DNA of 64,000 bases from Cyrtodaria siliqua (lineage: Eukaryota; Mollusca; Bivalvia; Adapedonta; Hiatellidae): assembly GCA_037043455.1 (NCBI GenBank), contig JAWPHD010001217.1:248001-312000 (forward strand). The letters are read 5' to 3'. Made by a program: the position numbers and the translations under genes. The notes under the pieces were generated by a model. The model was not told the origin of the DNA and did no database searches. It saw nothing but the letters and a program-made list of their open reading frames with translations. Positions 22,306 through 34,147 of this stretch are shown here, in pieces (positions within the stretch are counted from its first letter, which is position 1; each line of letters begins with the position of its first letter).

Positions 22306-22455
22306 CATGACCCATTACGTGGTCCTGCCTTAATTCCATTAAGCGATGGGAAAACTTATATTAGCAGGATTTTATAACGGATATTTCTACAATAACATAT
22401 GTTTAGAAACATGTATTACGGAAAAAATACGATAACCTGTTTAAAATTTCCTATT
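22306..22455. repeat. Dispersed repeat D4, copy 1
   Basis: The block attacgtggtcctgccttaattccattaagcgatggg through ttatattagcaggattttat and gataacctgtttaaaatt recurs at 63776-63935 with few changes. The tRNA-like head at 22243-22305 is not part of the second copy. Confidence 0.8.
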
Positions 22456-22511
22456 AACTATTTTAAATTTATGTAAATATGCAAACTTTTTAAAACGAAA
22501 AAAAGGTTTTA

Positions 22512-22572
22512 TTTCATACCCCAGTCAATCCCGTTTTCGCTTCTTGGAGAAGGGGTTGGGTGGGGTATGAAA
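22512..22572. other. Hairpin with 12-bp perfect arms
   Basis: TTTCATACCCCA at 22512-22523 pairs with TGGGGTATGAAA at 22561-22572. The loop itself is partly self-complementary (aatccc / ggggtt). Function unknown. Confidence 0.7.
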
Positions 22573-23233
22573 GGTAATACTCGGACCACGTTATGGAATG
22601 TATGCACACGATTGATCAATAGATCATATTAAAATATGTTTCCTACAACATTATCAACATACTATCCAATAAATGATAGCATTTTGTTGCTCGCAATTTA
22701 TTAATTAAAACATTACATAATCCGAAACAGAGGATATTTTCTTTGACGTATTAATAATAATTATAATATTCGCTTTAAGCGCCCCTTCTACGTAAATATC
22801 GCTTCCTCATTGAGTGCAGTATTTACGCATTGCAACTATTTACTATTAATAAATGTTTTAAATAGTTATGTAGCAAATGCTTTTAAATGTGCAGATATAC
22901 AACTGGTCTCACTCAAGAATAATGTATATTGGGCGTCCTGTATAAATCTATTTTTAAATACGTCTTCTGTATAGGATGCCACAGCAGATCCTGTTTCTGT
23001 TACTTAATATGTAAAGATTCCACATCAGTTTTACTGAACGTTTGAATGCAGTACCGGACATCCTAGACACTGTAGGAAGTGTACATTAAAACGATCATGC
23101 GAATGACTTAGATATTAAAATTAAGAGCATAGAGATGCCACAATATTTTGTTTTCACGTTTTTACATGTTATCACGTACGTGTATGTACTTACGTACGTA
23201 TTAGCTATCACGTACGTACGTGTTATAATCACT
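22573..23233. other. No gene; ACGT-rich palindromic patch
   Basis: Mostly AT-rich spacer. At 23170-23225 the motif acgtacgt and variants (cacgtacgtgtatgtactta, ttacgtacgtattag, cacgtacgtacgtg) make a run of short palindromes directly before element B. Confidence 0.6.
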
Positions 23234-24648
23234 TGAGGCGTCGTATTGCGTTTTAATACAATTTGAATGAGTGATATCACATATTCTAATACACCCGCAC
23301 TATATAGCCTAGTTTAAAATATCTCGTTATATTCAACGATATATCACTTCAACGTTTGCAACGTTTGCAACGTTTGGAGAATAAGCAAGGCAATGTGAAA
23401 GATATCACTGTAACGTTTGCAACGTTGTGAGAAGTAAGCAAACCAATGCGAAAGATTTCAGATGTGTGCGTTATTTTCGCATTTTACGGGTATTAGAATA
23501 GAAATAGAACATTCTTTACGGTAAATTATCTTGTAATATATCACGGTTTGTCGTTCAATTGTAAACAATAAATTCACTCGCCCTTTGATTTTACAACAAG
23601 AACAATATAGACTTTCCCCCAAGAGTATTATCAGGGAGAACGTTATACGTCCCTGGTATTATATAGTATTGCTAACGGTTATTTGTAATAATTAAATAAT
23701 AACTGTCCACTGTGTTGCTCAGTGTAATTGGTGAAGGGTGGGTTGATCTACAATTTGAATGACTGTATTTAAACGGGGTAGATCAAGCTTTGTCGCTAAG
23801 TTTTTTTTTTTTTTTTTTTTTAAAAAATAGTACTTTAAAACGTGAAATGATTCAAAGATAAAGATGGTATACTAATAGTTTCTTATAGTTAAGTGCATTA
23901 AGTAATAATTAGTGCAATAATAAATAATTATAACTAACAATACGTTGTTAGTCCTACAGAAATTCTAAAGTTATAAATAACCCTCGCGCGAAGCAAATAA
24001 TCGATATCTACACATGACGCTCTTTGTAATACATTGAGATTTATTTTACCGCCAAGATTAAAATAGCTATCCCTGGCGCGTAACTATAGTTAGGAAATAC
24101 CTTCGTCTGTTGTTTTTTGTTATATGATCAGAGCTATTTCTGTTGGTGATTTATGGCTCATTTAGTTTAATTGTATCCATTAAATACATAACTAATGGAT
24201 TTAAACAGTTCGAAAACAAATATGGGCTCATTTAGCCGCCATTATCTGCCAATGACGAAAAAGCCTACGACAATTTGCAACAGACGGCGATTGTGAGACA
24301 TCTATTCAGTTACACAGACCCTGGATGGGAGCAGTCATTTATATTGAGTTTATTTCTGAATTGGTAATCGGTGATATCACTGATTCGAATAGGTGATATC
24401 ACTCATTTAAATGATATCAAATATTGAATGGGTGATATCACCTATTAATGATATCACCTATTCGCATGGTTGATATCACTCATTCGTTTTGAATAAGTGA
24501 TATCACTGATTTGAATGAGTGATATCACTGATTCTAAAGATGATATCACTCATTCAATAGGTGATATCACGCATTTTAGAATGAATCGGTGATATCACCT
24601 ATCAGAATGCGTGATATCACCTATTCGAATCAGTGATACGGCGCCCCA
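23234..24648. mobile_element. Non-autonomous TIR element, copy B (1.415 kb)
   Basis: Left end tgaggcgtcgtattgcgttt; the right end reverse-complements to tggggcgccgtatcactgat. Same family as 2827-4246: shared blocks at 23590-23665, 23660-23775 and 24225-24350, and a right GATATC array at 24360-24632. The left array is reduced to about one unit (23268-23282). Between 23335 and 23460 there is instead a small aacgtttgc repeat block. TA follows the right end, but the left flank reads ct, so the target duplication is not clean. Confidence 0.85.
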
Positions 24649-24661
24649 TACACTTACACGT

Positions 24662-25095
24662 ATCATGACAGCATCAACATCAGAGCAACACAAGCATATC
24701 ATCACCAGCGGCAGCAACACTCTCATATCATCACCAGCGGCAGCAACATAAGAATAGCATCATCAGCGGCAGCAACACAAGTATATTATTACCAGCGGCA
24801 GCAACATAAGCATATCATCACCAGAGGCAGCAACATAAGCATATCATCACCAGCGGCAGCAACATATGCATATCATCACCAGCGGCAGCAACAAAAGCAT
24901 ATCATTACCAGCGGCAGCAACATAAGCATATCATCACCAGCGGCAGCAATGCAAGTATATCATCACCAGCGGCAGCAACACAAGCATATCATCACCAGCG
25001 GCAGCAACATAAGCATTTCATCACCAGCGGCAGCAATACAAGCATATCATCACCAGCGGCAGCAACACAAGCATATCAAAAGCGGCAGCAAACTA
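24662..25095. repeat. 29-bp minisatellite, about 15 copies
   Basis: Consensus catatcatcaccagcggcagcaacataag. Starts 14 bases after the right end of element B. Because 29 is not a multiple of three, the open frame at 24949-25143 cycles through three frames of the same unit and is not a gene. Confidence 0.95.
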
Positions 25096-25099
25096 AGCA

Positions 25100-25675
25100 T
25101 CATTAACTGTATCACAACACAACTATTTGTCTGTTCTGTATAGCCTTTCGAAACGTATGTGTGTATTTGCAATTGCTATCTTTAAAACAGCTCAGACATA
25201 TGCATTGAAGAAATATACATCTATATTTGATATGTGTTTCCGTCGCTCGCACTTGTAAACAATGACATATTTCACACGCTGTACATCCAAACATGTGGTG
25301 TTTCAAATAAACGAAATGCTGGCTTTAAGTTAAGATGACATTTCTGGATCATCTGTCTTTTACATTATAGATGTATTCTAAATCAAAGACAACCCTCTTT
25401 TTAAAATAACAATATTGTCTTAAATGGAGAAAACAATCTGAATTACTGTTTCGCTATCAATTTCTCTCCGGATCCATGAGATTTCAAAGGAGATGGTGAG
25501 CAAAATCATACGAATGGATTATGCTACTACTTCATCTACTTCACCTACTTATGCTGATGATGTGTATACTGCTTATGCAGCAGCAGCATTTATAGTAGCA
25601 TATGTAGTATAATTTAGAAGTGATGATGATGGGATGATGATGATGATGATGACGATGTTGATGCTGTTGTTGTTA
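25100..25675. other. No gene; short GAT microsatellite
   Basis: AT-rich sequence. A (GAT)n stretch is at 25620-25660. Nothing else recognised. Confidence 0.5.
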
Positions 25676-26141
25676 TTGGAGAGCACTGTTATAACAACAC
25701 ATAAAAATATTATTTTTTTTAAACTTTAATAGATTTGGCAAATATTGGGCGTGGCATGGATTGAATGTTTAACAATTGGGCTGCCGGTAAGCACAAAAGA
25801 CCATTATGGCAAGCCCTTAAAGCAGAAAGCATTAAGCAATAAAGCAAATTGAATATTACAATATTAAGGACATAAATACATGTGCACCAAATTAAATGTT
25901 CATTATGAAAGCAACTTTTCTGATAAGCATTTAAGCAAGTGTTGAAAGCACGGTTGATATTCAAGCATAATTACAAGTGCACCGAATTCAATCAATTTAA
26001 AATGTTTTTTAGCAATTCGTACGGACAGCAAATTTGTATATAATTTATGTTTAGATACAATTCAGTCTCTGGGTATACAGGAGCTGAATAAAGTTAAACT
26101 GAAACGTATATGTCCTTCCTTTCACACCTTCGCTGCCCGCC
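25676..26141. repeat. Duplicated block R, copy 1
   Basis: Almost identical to 27023-27489 over about 466 bp (from attggagagcactgttataa to cacaccttcgctgcccgcc). Differences are a few bases and the length of the internal T run near 25708 versus 27053. The ends do not have TG...CA form, so these are not LTRs. Both copies carry the same 81-codon minus-strand frame, which has no recognisable motif. Confidence 0.95.
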
Positions 26142-26852
26142 GATAATGAAACACTACAACATTTAACGCATCAACTAGTTATATTCCAAAAGTTCCAGCA
26201 AGTATATAAGTGCACGTAATGCCCATGCCACGCCAGTAATTGTTGACTAGGTAAGTGGATCCAGATGAAGACATCAACTGAAATATATAATTCAGAGAAA
26301 GCAACATGATCTTGCAACATAAAACACTGCAACATGATCTTGCAACATAAAACACTGTAACGATATTAATTGCAACATAAAAAAGTATCTTTTGAATAGA
26401 AGTCGTGACAAATAGCGAAAAGTCTAAATGAACTTGTAGGCTTCATAACCGCTGCTCCCAACTAAATTCCTTAATGTTCATTTCGCTCTACGGGGCATTT
26501 CATTTTATTAGATACTGGGACCATACGCCGTACGACAAGGGGAATACATTAAAGAAGGCTAACTACATGTCCACCGCCATATGCATGCCATCTTCGGGAT
26601 GGTTAAAATTTTGTGCGGTGGATTTTTGAATATTAAGTTCTGCTCAACCCGGGGCTAGAGGACGTGAGCGGTAGCTAGCCTAGCATATCTCACTCCCACT
26701 CATGACGGTCTCAACCAAACCGAGACTCCAATATTTCGTATGTGTCGTGCTCGGCCGTTTCCAAAAGCCCAATAGCATACTCTTTTTGTACTTATACAAT
26801 GTGATGACACTAGTGTCGATTTAAATCAATGATCCTGCGGGTCGGGAGGGAG
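26142..26852. other. Spacer in the first duplication unit
   Basis: About 711 bp present only in the first copy of the R-spacer-S unit; the second copy has 78 bp here. Contains a short direct repeat (caacatgatcttgcaacataaaacactg, twice at 26305-26355) and a CCACCGC / GCGGTGG inverted pair at about 26569-26620. Otherwise unrecognised. Confidence 0.6.
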
Positions 26853-27022
26853 GGAAATTAAGTTTTTAACTGTAAGGTCAAAAAACATCATACGTCTCTG
26901 TTGAAATGTTGACAGCCGGTGTGCATGTAGAAAATGCACCGTGAAATTTACTCAATCTCAAATTACCTACAGCTCGAGTTGCCTCCAATAACTTTTGACT
27001 ATAACAGATATTATAGTCAGTA
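26853..27022. repeat. Duplicated block S, copy 1
   Basis: Matches 27570-27742 with a single visible substitution per about 170 bp (catacgtct versus catacctct). It joins directly to the second R block. Confidence 0.95.
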
Positions 27023-27489
27023 TTATTGGAGAGCACTGTTATAACAACACATTTTTTTTTTTTTTTTTTTAAACTTTAATAGATTTGGCAAATATTGGGC
27101 GTGGCATGGATTGAATGTTTAACAATTGGGCTGCCGGTAAGCACAAAAGACCATTATGGCAAGCCCTTACAGCAGAAAGCGTTAAGCAATAAAGCAAATT
27201 GAATATTACAATATTAAGGACATAAATACATGTGCACCAAATTAAATGTTCATTATGAAAGCAACTTTTCTGATAAGCATTTAAGCAAGTGTTGAAAGCA
27301 CGGTTGATATTCAAGCATAATTACAAGTGCACCGAATTCAATCAATTTAAAATGTTTTTTAGCAATTCGTACGGACAGCAAATTTGTATATAATTTATGT
27401 TTAGATACAATTCAGTCTCTGGGTATACAGGAGCTGAATAAAGTTAAACTGAAACGTATATGTCCTTCCTTTCACACCTTCGCTGCCCG
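27023..27489. repeat. Duplicated block R, copy 2
   Basis: Second copy of 25676-26141. The near identity points to a recent duplication. Confidence 0.95.
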
Positions 27490-27496
27490 CCATATG

Positions 27497-27543
27497 GATG
27501 GGTGCCCGAACACTCCAAGTCCTAGAGTGTTCAGGCTCCCATC
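27497..27543. other. Hairpin, 19-bp arms
   Basis: GATGGGTGCCCGAACACTC pairs with GAGTGTTCAGGCTCCCATC across a 9-base loop (two mismatches). It fills most of the 78-bp spacer between R copy 2 and S copy 2 and may mark a deletion or MITE remnant there. Confidence 0.8.
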
Positions 27544-27569
27544 CACCGCCAAAAAGAGTCTAATTTTAA

Positions 27570-27742
27570 GGAAATTAAGTTTTTAACTGTAAGGTCAAAA
27601 AACATCATACCTCTCTGTTGAAATGTTGACAGCCGGTGTGCATGTAGAAAATGCACCGTGAAATTTACTCAATCTCAAATTACCTACAGCTCGAGTTGCC
27701 TCCAATAACTTTTGACTATAACAGATATTATAGTCAGTATTA
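27570..27742. repeat. Duplicated block S, copy 2
   Basis: Second copy of 26853-27022. Ends at the start of a GAT-rich microsatellite. Confidence 0.95.
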
Positions 27743-27937
27743 TTATTGATGGTGATGTTGATAATGATGATGATCAGAAGGAGAAGCGGGATGCTTTATG
27801 ATTAAATTGATGATAATAATAATCATTATTCTGCTCATGCTACTGCTGATGATGATAATGATAATGAGATGATGACGACGACGACAGCGACGGCGATGGC
27901 GATGATGATGATGATGATGAAGATGATGATGATGATA

Positions 27938-27973
<36 letters not shown>

Positions 27974-27975
27974 TA
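27743..27975. repeat. GAT/ATG microsatellite
   Basis: Imperfect (GAT)n with gacgacgacagcgacggcgatggc interruption. The minus-strand frame 27840-28040 (poly-Ser) is produced by it and is not a gene. Confidence 0.95.
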
Positions 27976-28189
27976 ATGTTGATCATGTTAAAGACACATT
28001 TCCCAACTGAATGGAGTTGTTGAAAAATCATGGATAGCATGCTTTTTAACTGCTTACTTCTCGCTGACTGATTACCAAAGAGACATTATATTGAGGCCCC
28101 ATCACAGTTTTTTCTTTTCATATACTATTACCTTAGTTTTTGATATGAAATATAAAATATAACTAAAAACGCTATATGGTTTATTATGG

Positions 28190-28860
28190 GGGAGCATATA
28201 GTCGCCGCGTTTTCCGTCCGTCCGTGTGTGCGGCAGGGTCACCATTAGAACAAACTAGTTAGAGGACCATAAGACGATGTTACATGCAAAATATCACAGC
28301 TCTATATCTTGTATTTTTGCAAAATATTTTTTAAGATTTGTTAAATGAAACTGATAAGCTTCATTGCGGGGGCAATTATGACCTCAGGTGCACCATTCGA
28401 ACAAACATATAATGATGCTTCACATAAACTTGGGGTCGTCCGTGGTAGAGTGGTCTCAGACTTGAAATTATATGTCCCTCACCACTGTGGGTTCGATTCC
28501 CCATGGGGCCAGGACTGTTTAGTATGTGAGTATCAAGCTATCCAGCTTGCTTGCGGAACGTCGGTGGTTCTACTCAGGTGCGCGCCCGTGCACGAAAAAA
28601 TGCCCGGGTTTGCACCTGGGGTCTTCCTCCACCAATAAAAAGCTGGATTGTCGCAAATGACCTTAGCTGTTGGTGCAACTATAAAATCCAGTTTAATAAA
28701 TTCATATAAGATTTGGTTGAATTCCGACAAGCGGTTTCTGAGAAAAAGTCGTCAGAAGCAAAAGATAACGACGACGGACGACGAACAGACAACGGACGGA
28801 CGACGGACGAAGAGTGATTCCAAAACATCACATTGAGCCTTCGGCTCAGGTGATCAAAAA
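28190..28860 (+). repeat. Bivalve-type dispersed repeat with inserted SINE
   Basis: Begins gggggagcatatagtcgccg with a gtccgtccgtgtgtgcggcagg block and ends with gacgacggacgacg units and the small hairpin gagccttcggctc. Both ends are typical of a very common bivalve repeat family. It is interrupted by a SINE at 28434-28654. The open frames at 28345-28984 come from these repeats. Confidence 0.75.
28434..28654 (+). mobile_element. tRNA-derived SINE
   Basis: Head: ggtcgtccgtggtagagtgg contains an A box (GGTAGAGTGG) and gtgggttcgattcccc contains a perfect B box (GGTTCGATTCC), about 45 bases apart, a normal pol III internal promoter. The body includes cggaacgtcggtggttctac, aggtgcgcgcccgtgcacg and cctccaccaataaaaagctgg, the last two being familiar from molluscan SINEs. 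The 3' boundary is approximate. Confidence 0.85.
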
Positions 28861-29206
28861 CACTGACAGATGACAACGATTTTTGAATTTTGAAGTCCCG
28901 ATGAGTTTCTTGCATTTGAGATTTACTAAAACATGGCAGAGAAGTAACTGATAATAGAGTATATTGTGTTGAAAATACAAACACTATTAATTGTTAACAA
29001 GGGTCTTTTAAGAAATTCCATCTATACATAGTTGTTTTAATATTTATACAAGTGCACATAAAATGCAAACCGGTTATAATTTTTACTACATTATTATGCA
29101 CTCTTTATGGGACGGGCCTCATCCTTTGACAAAAAACTAATAATCTCAATTTCCCTGTGCAAATGTATTTCTAACAGCGATTTACAGTTACCTATAGAAA
29201 TTCTCT
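28861..29206. other. No feature recognised
   Basis: AT-rich spacer. Confidence 0.5.
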
Positions 29207-29225
29207 ACCCCCCCCCCCCCACTCC

Positions 29226-29279
<54 letters not shown>
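29207..29279. repeat. Poly-C and (CA)n microsatellite
   Basis: Run of c at 29207-29220 followed by about 25 copies of ca. Confidence 0.99.
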
Positions 29280-29280
<1 letters not shown>

Positions 29281-29299
29281 GACAATAGGCTCGAAATGT

Positions 29300-29944
29300 G
29301 TCTTTAAAGGTTATCAATATTTAAGATGAAAATGTTGATGATATTTACACGTACGCCTTGGCTAACGAGAGCATACATCATCGCTAACATGTATGTGCGT
29401 GATCTCACTAACGTACGAGCAAAAGTAAATACTTCGTGACAACCATACGATTTCGCAGATAATACTAAGAACTGTAATATTATGTATATCGAGTAATTTA
29501 ATTGCAATGTTACTATAATCGCTAAGCAACCGGCGACCGATTCTCTACCAAAGGAGGTAACAGACCGGAGAAAGACACATCATTCTATGTCTTTTGAAAT
29601 ATATACATGACTTTCTCTTGTATCCAGCTTCTTCCTCCTTGCCACTTCACAATGATTACGCTAAGACAGTTCGAGTGATTGGGTTTAAACATTAACTGTT
29701 TGATCAGTTGATATGTGCATAATTTGAACGCATTTTTCTTGAAAAGTCTATAGTAATATCATTAACCATAAATCCAGATGTCATACAGTAATATTTTTTC
29801 AAGTGTATGAATCTTCAACAACGTCACAAGTAAGTCAATGGCCTTCACTGAACATAACTACATGGTTACCGATATTTCATACATTTGTCAAATGCCAGTA
29901 ACAGTCGCATTTGTAAGCGTTTGTTGAGTTCGTTATATGAAAAT
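29300..29944. other. No feature recognised
   Basis: AT-rich; a minus-strand open frame at 29304-29507 has no motif. Confidence 0.5.
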
Positions 29945-30060
29945 GATTAGTTTGTTTGTTTGCTTGTTTGTATGGTGTTTTACGTCATTTTGAACACAGG
30001 CATACTTCCCAATTTTCCTGGGTAGAACCAGTACTGTACATCTCCCGACGCCGTCAGAAA
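29945..30060 (-). repeat. Dispersed SINE-like repeat D3, copy 3 (truncated)
   Basis: gtttgtttgtttgcttgtttg, atggtgttttacgtcatttt and gtagaaccagtactgtacat match the copies near 20.8 and 21.3 kb. The central gtggaggtagacc block is shortened. Confidence 0.7.
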
Positions 30061-30221
30061 TGAAACACACTATGCAATTTGGATTGACAGCCATAATGGT
30101 TCCAGATCGCCTCTAGGACCTTTAAAGCTTGGTAAATATTTTGCTTAGCGTCTCCCAGACGTTATAATTGAGAGTGTAATAGAGTGATATCCAATGGTGA
30201 ATCCACTCTCAAAGTAGCCTG

Positions 30222-30345
30222 GTTAAGCTAAGATAAGATAAGATAAGATAAATTGTATTTAAAGTCGGCAAGACACACACAACAACATAACATAAGCCCT
30301 CAGGGGCTTTTGAACCAACTAGACCTGGTTCAACTAGAACTATCA
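30222..30345 (-). repeat. LINE or SINE 3' tail with (TCTTA)n end
   Basis: Read on the minus strand, ggttcaaaagcccctgaggg and a central region end in ttatcttatcttatcttatc at 30231-30252. A simple pentanucleotide tail is typical of the 3' end of a non-LTR retroposon. Confidence 0.55.
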
Positions 30346-30399
30346 AAGAAGGTGATGAATAACCTCGCTTTTTATATAAATAAGTAAAACAAATGTCCT

Positions 30400-30980
30400 A
30401 AATTCAGTAAAATTACATGATCGAACAGCTTTGATGCAGAGACATAGCATATCATCACGTGTGAACTATATGCCAAGTTTAATAGCAATCCATGAAATCG
30501 TTTGAACTGCAAGCCGCATGAAGTTCATTATACAATATTAGAGTGGAAAATTGTAAGCAAACAAAGGGGCCACTATTTTGTAATCAATTTGGCAATCAAC
30601 AATGTGTGTTGTAGAGAGACATAAGGTCATCAGTTGTTATGTGTATATCAAGTTTAGGAACAATCCATTTGAAACTGTTTGAGAAACATGTGTTACGGGA
30701 CATGTTATGTGACGTGAACGTTATGTAATGGAACGTTGCGGATAGCGTGATTCCAAAAAAGCCACCACTTCAATTTGTGAATACGGGGTATATACAAAAT
30801 AAATACTGAAAGGATGATCCCCTGGAAGCATCAAACACAAACAAGAGAGAAAAGTAGCAGACTCGGTTTTATTGAGCCTGTTCATGAGAGATAATTAAAA
30901 TATGCGACACCTATCACGCCTTCTAACACCGGCTTAAGCGATATTCTACTTTAAAGCAACACGAAATGGGCTTTATGATC
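30400..30980. repeat. Dispersed repeat mixture incl. minus copy of the 7.5-kb tail
   Basis: 30400-30720 has two diverged units sharing catcacgtgtgaactatatgcc / catcagttgttatgtgtatat, aagtttaatagcaatccat / aagtttaggaacaatccat and cgtttgaact / ctgtttgaga, a bivalve repeat style. 30822-30905 is the inverse of 7510-7600 (caaacacaaacaagagagaa, gttttattgagcctgttcatg). Confidence 0.6.
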
Positions 30981-31320
30981 CTAGAGGAACAGTAAATAAT
31001 AACACTACTGATTTGTAGTCGGGGCGACTTTTACGGCCGCCAAACAGCACTAAACAAACGCTGGCGTGAATGTCAATAAAATACTGAACCCTAGAAGCCT
31101 AACATGTGATTTTAAATTGAATTATCAGTATTTATTTATAATACGGCATTTATGATATGCGTAAAATCGGGTTTGTGTTGTATTTAACTACTGCCAGAGC
31201 AGTCGGTGTTGTATACAATAATTTTTACGTCGCCGAGATTTGAATTGTTTACATGCTGCACTGACAATTTGAGAAGACAATATCATAGTGTTTTACTCAT
31301 TTTTTTCACTTCTGTTTTAG

Positions 31321-31391
31321 GTGAACAAGTGAATGTTGTTGATTACTGTTGGCAGATACAAGGAAAAATTAAAGAGGAATTCTTGCTTTGA
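31321..31391 (+). CDS. Possible terminal exon, unknown protein
   Basis: A pyrimidine-rich acceptor (ttttttcacttctgttttag) ends at 31320. The following 71 bases, read from phase 1, encode EQVNVVDYCWQIQGKIKEEF, then LL and a stop at 31389-31391. The composition is protein-like, but I cannot name a family and no partner exon was found upstream. It may be chance. Confidence 0.3.
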
Positions 31392-31779
31392 AAACAGTTA
31401 AATGTTTGTTGTTGATTCTGTCGTAATTTTAAGAGTAGATATTTAAGGTTTTAAAGGGAATGTATACGTATATACAAACAACCTATGCTATTGAGAGTTC
31501 TGAAGAAAAAAAAGATAAAACAATTTTGATAATCGGACTATAAAAGAAACAAAGATGATATGATCATTTGAAGGTTGAAACAAATACGGAAGCCGCTTTT
31601 TTGAAAACTATGACATACGTGTTTTATTACCTATTCAATATGTGTAAATATGAAAACTGATTTGCAGGCAAGAACATCACACGAACTGTATGAAAACTAA
31701 TTGCAATGTAAACAGGTCAGCACTGCTGATGTAGTTTTCCCAGTCCTTTTTCATATTGTATTATCGTACAAAATTGAGT

Positions 31780-32030
31780 ACTTTCCATACCAAATTACAG
31801 CCCGACAGACCCATAACAATGATTGTTTGGCCCTTGATCCATCTGTTTCCGTAATGGTGAAGAAAACAGTTCTCAATGCATATTTACTTCTTCAGGTTGG
31901 ACTTCCTCGAGCCGTTCAACATCTCAGAGACGAAATTAATTCACGCCATGTTTTGATATAGACTGATTTTTTCTTGTTTTTCATTAGTCCACAATTTCAA
32001 TAGTTCACGTCGTCATCTTTAGCCAACACT
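31780..32030 (+). repeat. Segmental duplication, left block of copy 1
   Basis: Matches 34345-34590 at roughly 80% identity. Both copies keep one open frame through the shared part (about 55 codons, with VLNAYL-LQVGLPRAVQ at the centre and the same stop position). I do not recognise the protein. Confidence 0.75.
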
Positions 32031-32034
32031 AATA

Positions 32035-32850
32035 TCCTTTGGGATATTAAGTTATACATATACAATTACAACCATGTACACATTCATACTTATTATATAT
32101 ACATAATTATACACATGGTTTGAGGTGATGGTTTGCATAATAAAGTACCACACAGTACGCAAGATGTCAATAATTATCTAAAACTGTCAAACATAGCAAT
32201 AAGTTTACAATAATTACACGATGATTGTGTGTTCAGCCATTTAACACAGTTAAATGTAAAGGTTTTTAAAGATGTACATTCTCTAATATATGAAGTAATC
32301 TATTCCGCACAATTGTTCCAGAGTATGACATGCTCCCTTTAAATATTTCTTTTTTGGTCTTGAGTTATATAATTTAATTCGTATGCAGATCGTAGATTTC
32401 TCTGCGAGATAACAGTAGGATGAAACATATCACAAATATATGACGGGACTGTATGTTTTGATACTCTATACATACATTTTGCCTTTTGGAGAAATATCCT
32501 CGTATTAAGGGAATTTATGATTACCAGTGCTTCATTAAGTGTGGTATATTGGTCGCCAAAATAGTACGACATGTTCTCCTCTGCAAACGTAATAACAGTT
32601 GTATGTTAGCTTTCTTTGTATTTCCCCATATTATATTACAGTAATCTAGATGAGGCTGAACATATTGCTTATAAAATATTATCCAGTAATTTAAAGGAAT
32701 ACATGCTTTTATTCTTGACAGTTGGCCAGATGTTGGTTGATATTTTCTTACGAGTATACATCATGTGATTATCCCACTTCAAGTGTTCATTTATAAGCCT
32801 TCCCAGAATTGCATCACCTGTTGTAATTTGCAGTTACGTTCTGGTTGTCA
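32035..32850 (-). pseudogene. 5'-truncated non-LTR retrotransposon, RT C-terminus and 3' UTR
   Basis: On the minus strand the text encodes, with stops and shifts, NYWIIFYKQYVQPHLDYCNI, then IWGNTKKANIQLLLRLQRR, then a 77-codon open frame at 32339-32572 containing LNTRIFLQKAKCMYRV and LRSAYELNYIT. These are the thumb and C-terminal segments typical of CR1/Jockey-type LINE ORF2. The 3' UTR runs to about 32035. It is absent from the second copy of the segmental duplication, so it arrived in copy 1 or was lost from copy 2. Confidence 0.85.
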
Positions 32851-33130
32851 TTTTTAACTGTCGCAGTTGCCGTTGGATGCACGTGCCGATGCATGATATG
32901 ACTGGTTCGTGTTCGATTTTTAAAAAAAAAAGTATCTGTAATTTAATGCTAAATATATGTAACGCAGTCTAATTTTAGTACAGGCTTTTTGGCACTCAAT
33001 ACAGGTTATTTGGCCCTGCATATGAATGTTTGGCCCCACGTCTCACGTGATTATCTAATATGACCGCAGAGACATTGCCTTTTTTACACGAAAACAAGCC
33101 AATTGTGTTACTATACATAGTAACACATGT
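32851..33130 (+). repeat. Segmental duplication, right block of copy 1
   Basis: tttaactgtcgcagttgccg through atgtaacgcagtctaatttt and gccaattgtgttactataca match 34675-34925 in order. Confidence 0.8.
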
Positions 33131-33299
33131 TATACACTAGATTATTAACTATGCAAATGGCAACCGAATCAATGTGTTTGTACACAGTTAAACATTCAGT
33201 GCGTATTATTTGTCTGATATATAATAGTTTCGTATCCTATCATTGCATCCAAGTCAACAATGCACAGTCAGTCATGTACGATCCTCTATATATTTATTT

Positions 33300-33700
33300 A
33301 TTCCACATGTGTAAGTCGTTCTCCAAAGTTATTGTGTGTTCGAATACCATGGCATGCATTTGATACACACTTGGTATTATATATTAATTATAATATTTTA
33401 TTATATATTTATATTATTATTGTATTACTATGTCGTTTTGCAAAGTTATCGAACGCTACTGAGCATATGTTCGAGGCCACTTGGTGACGTATTTGACGTA
33501 GTTACAGGTTATTATAAAAGTATGTGTATTAATATGTATTTATTTATTATATACTTGTAAATCGTTGTGCAACGTTATCGAATATTATGTATTTAATAGC
33601 CACATGTCATTAGAGTAATGTGTATGTTTTTGGAATATATTGAAAGCAACTGGGTAATGTTATCGAATGCCATTGGGCATACATTTGAGGCCACATATTA
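33300..33700 (+). repeat. Diverged repeats around 'aagttatcgaa'
   Basis: Three degenerate units: gtcgttctccaaagttattg, gtcgttttgcaaagttatcgaac and aatcgttgtgcaacgttatcgaa, plus gggtaatgttatcgaatgcc, spaced about 120 bp. Several small open frames here are by-products. Confidence 0.5.
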
Positions 33701-33892
33701 TAAAGACAAATGGAGTCGATTAAGGGCAGCTAAGACATGTAAGGAACTAACATGTTTATTGCAAGGGAAACCTAATACATTCTGTCTGGGTTGTATCAGA
33801 CCATCAAGGAAAGGTGGGGAAAACTTACATACTAAGTGTACTTTTAAAACGATGCTTATCGACCATTTATAATATGATAATTATATTGAAAG

Positions 33893-33988
33893 TAGAAACG
33901 GTACACCAGTCTAAAAGTATATGTAGAAAAGGTACACCAGTCTAATAGGATATGTAGAAAAGGTACACCTTTCTAATAGGATATGTAG
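33893..33988. repeat. 31-bp tandem repeat, three copies
   Basis: Unit ggtacaccagtctaataggatatgtagaaaa, three times. Confidence 0.9.
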
Positions 33989-34147
33989 CATTCGCAGAAT
34001 TCAGTCAACCAAACAGGAAAGCTATCAAAGCTCACATTAAACATAAATGGGTTGACAATAGGGGTATCACCTTGAGGAAAGCCTGAGTACTATGTCCGTT
34101 TTAAAGAAATAGCATACATATTATTTGGTATTATGACATGAAGTATT

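Noticed and set aside
24949..25143. Gln/His-rich open frame
   Set aside because: It reads through three frames of a 29-bp minisatellite.
25676..27489. Two near-identical 466-bp direct repeats as possible LTRs
   Set aside because: No TG...CA ends, no primer binding site or polypurine tract, no retroviral coding sequence between them, and a second duplicated block (S) shows a plain tandem duplication.
27840..28040. Poly-serine open frame
   Set aside because: Translation of a (GAT)n microsatellite on the reverse strand.
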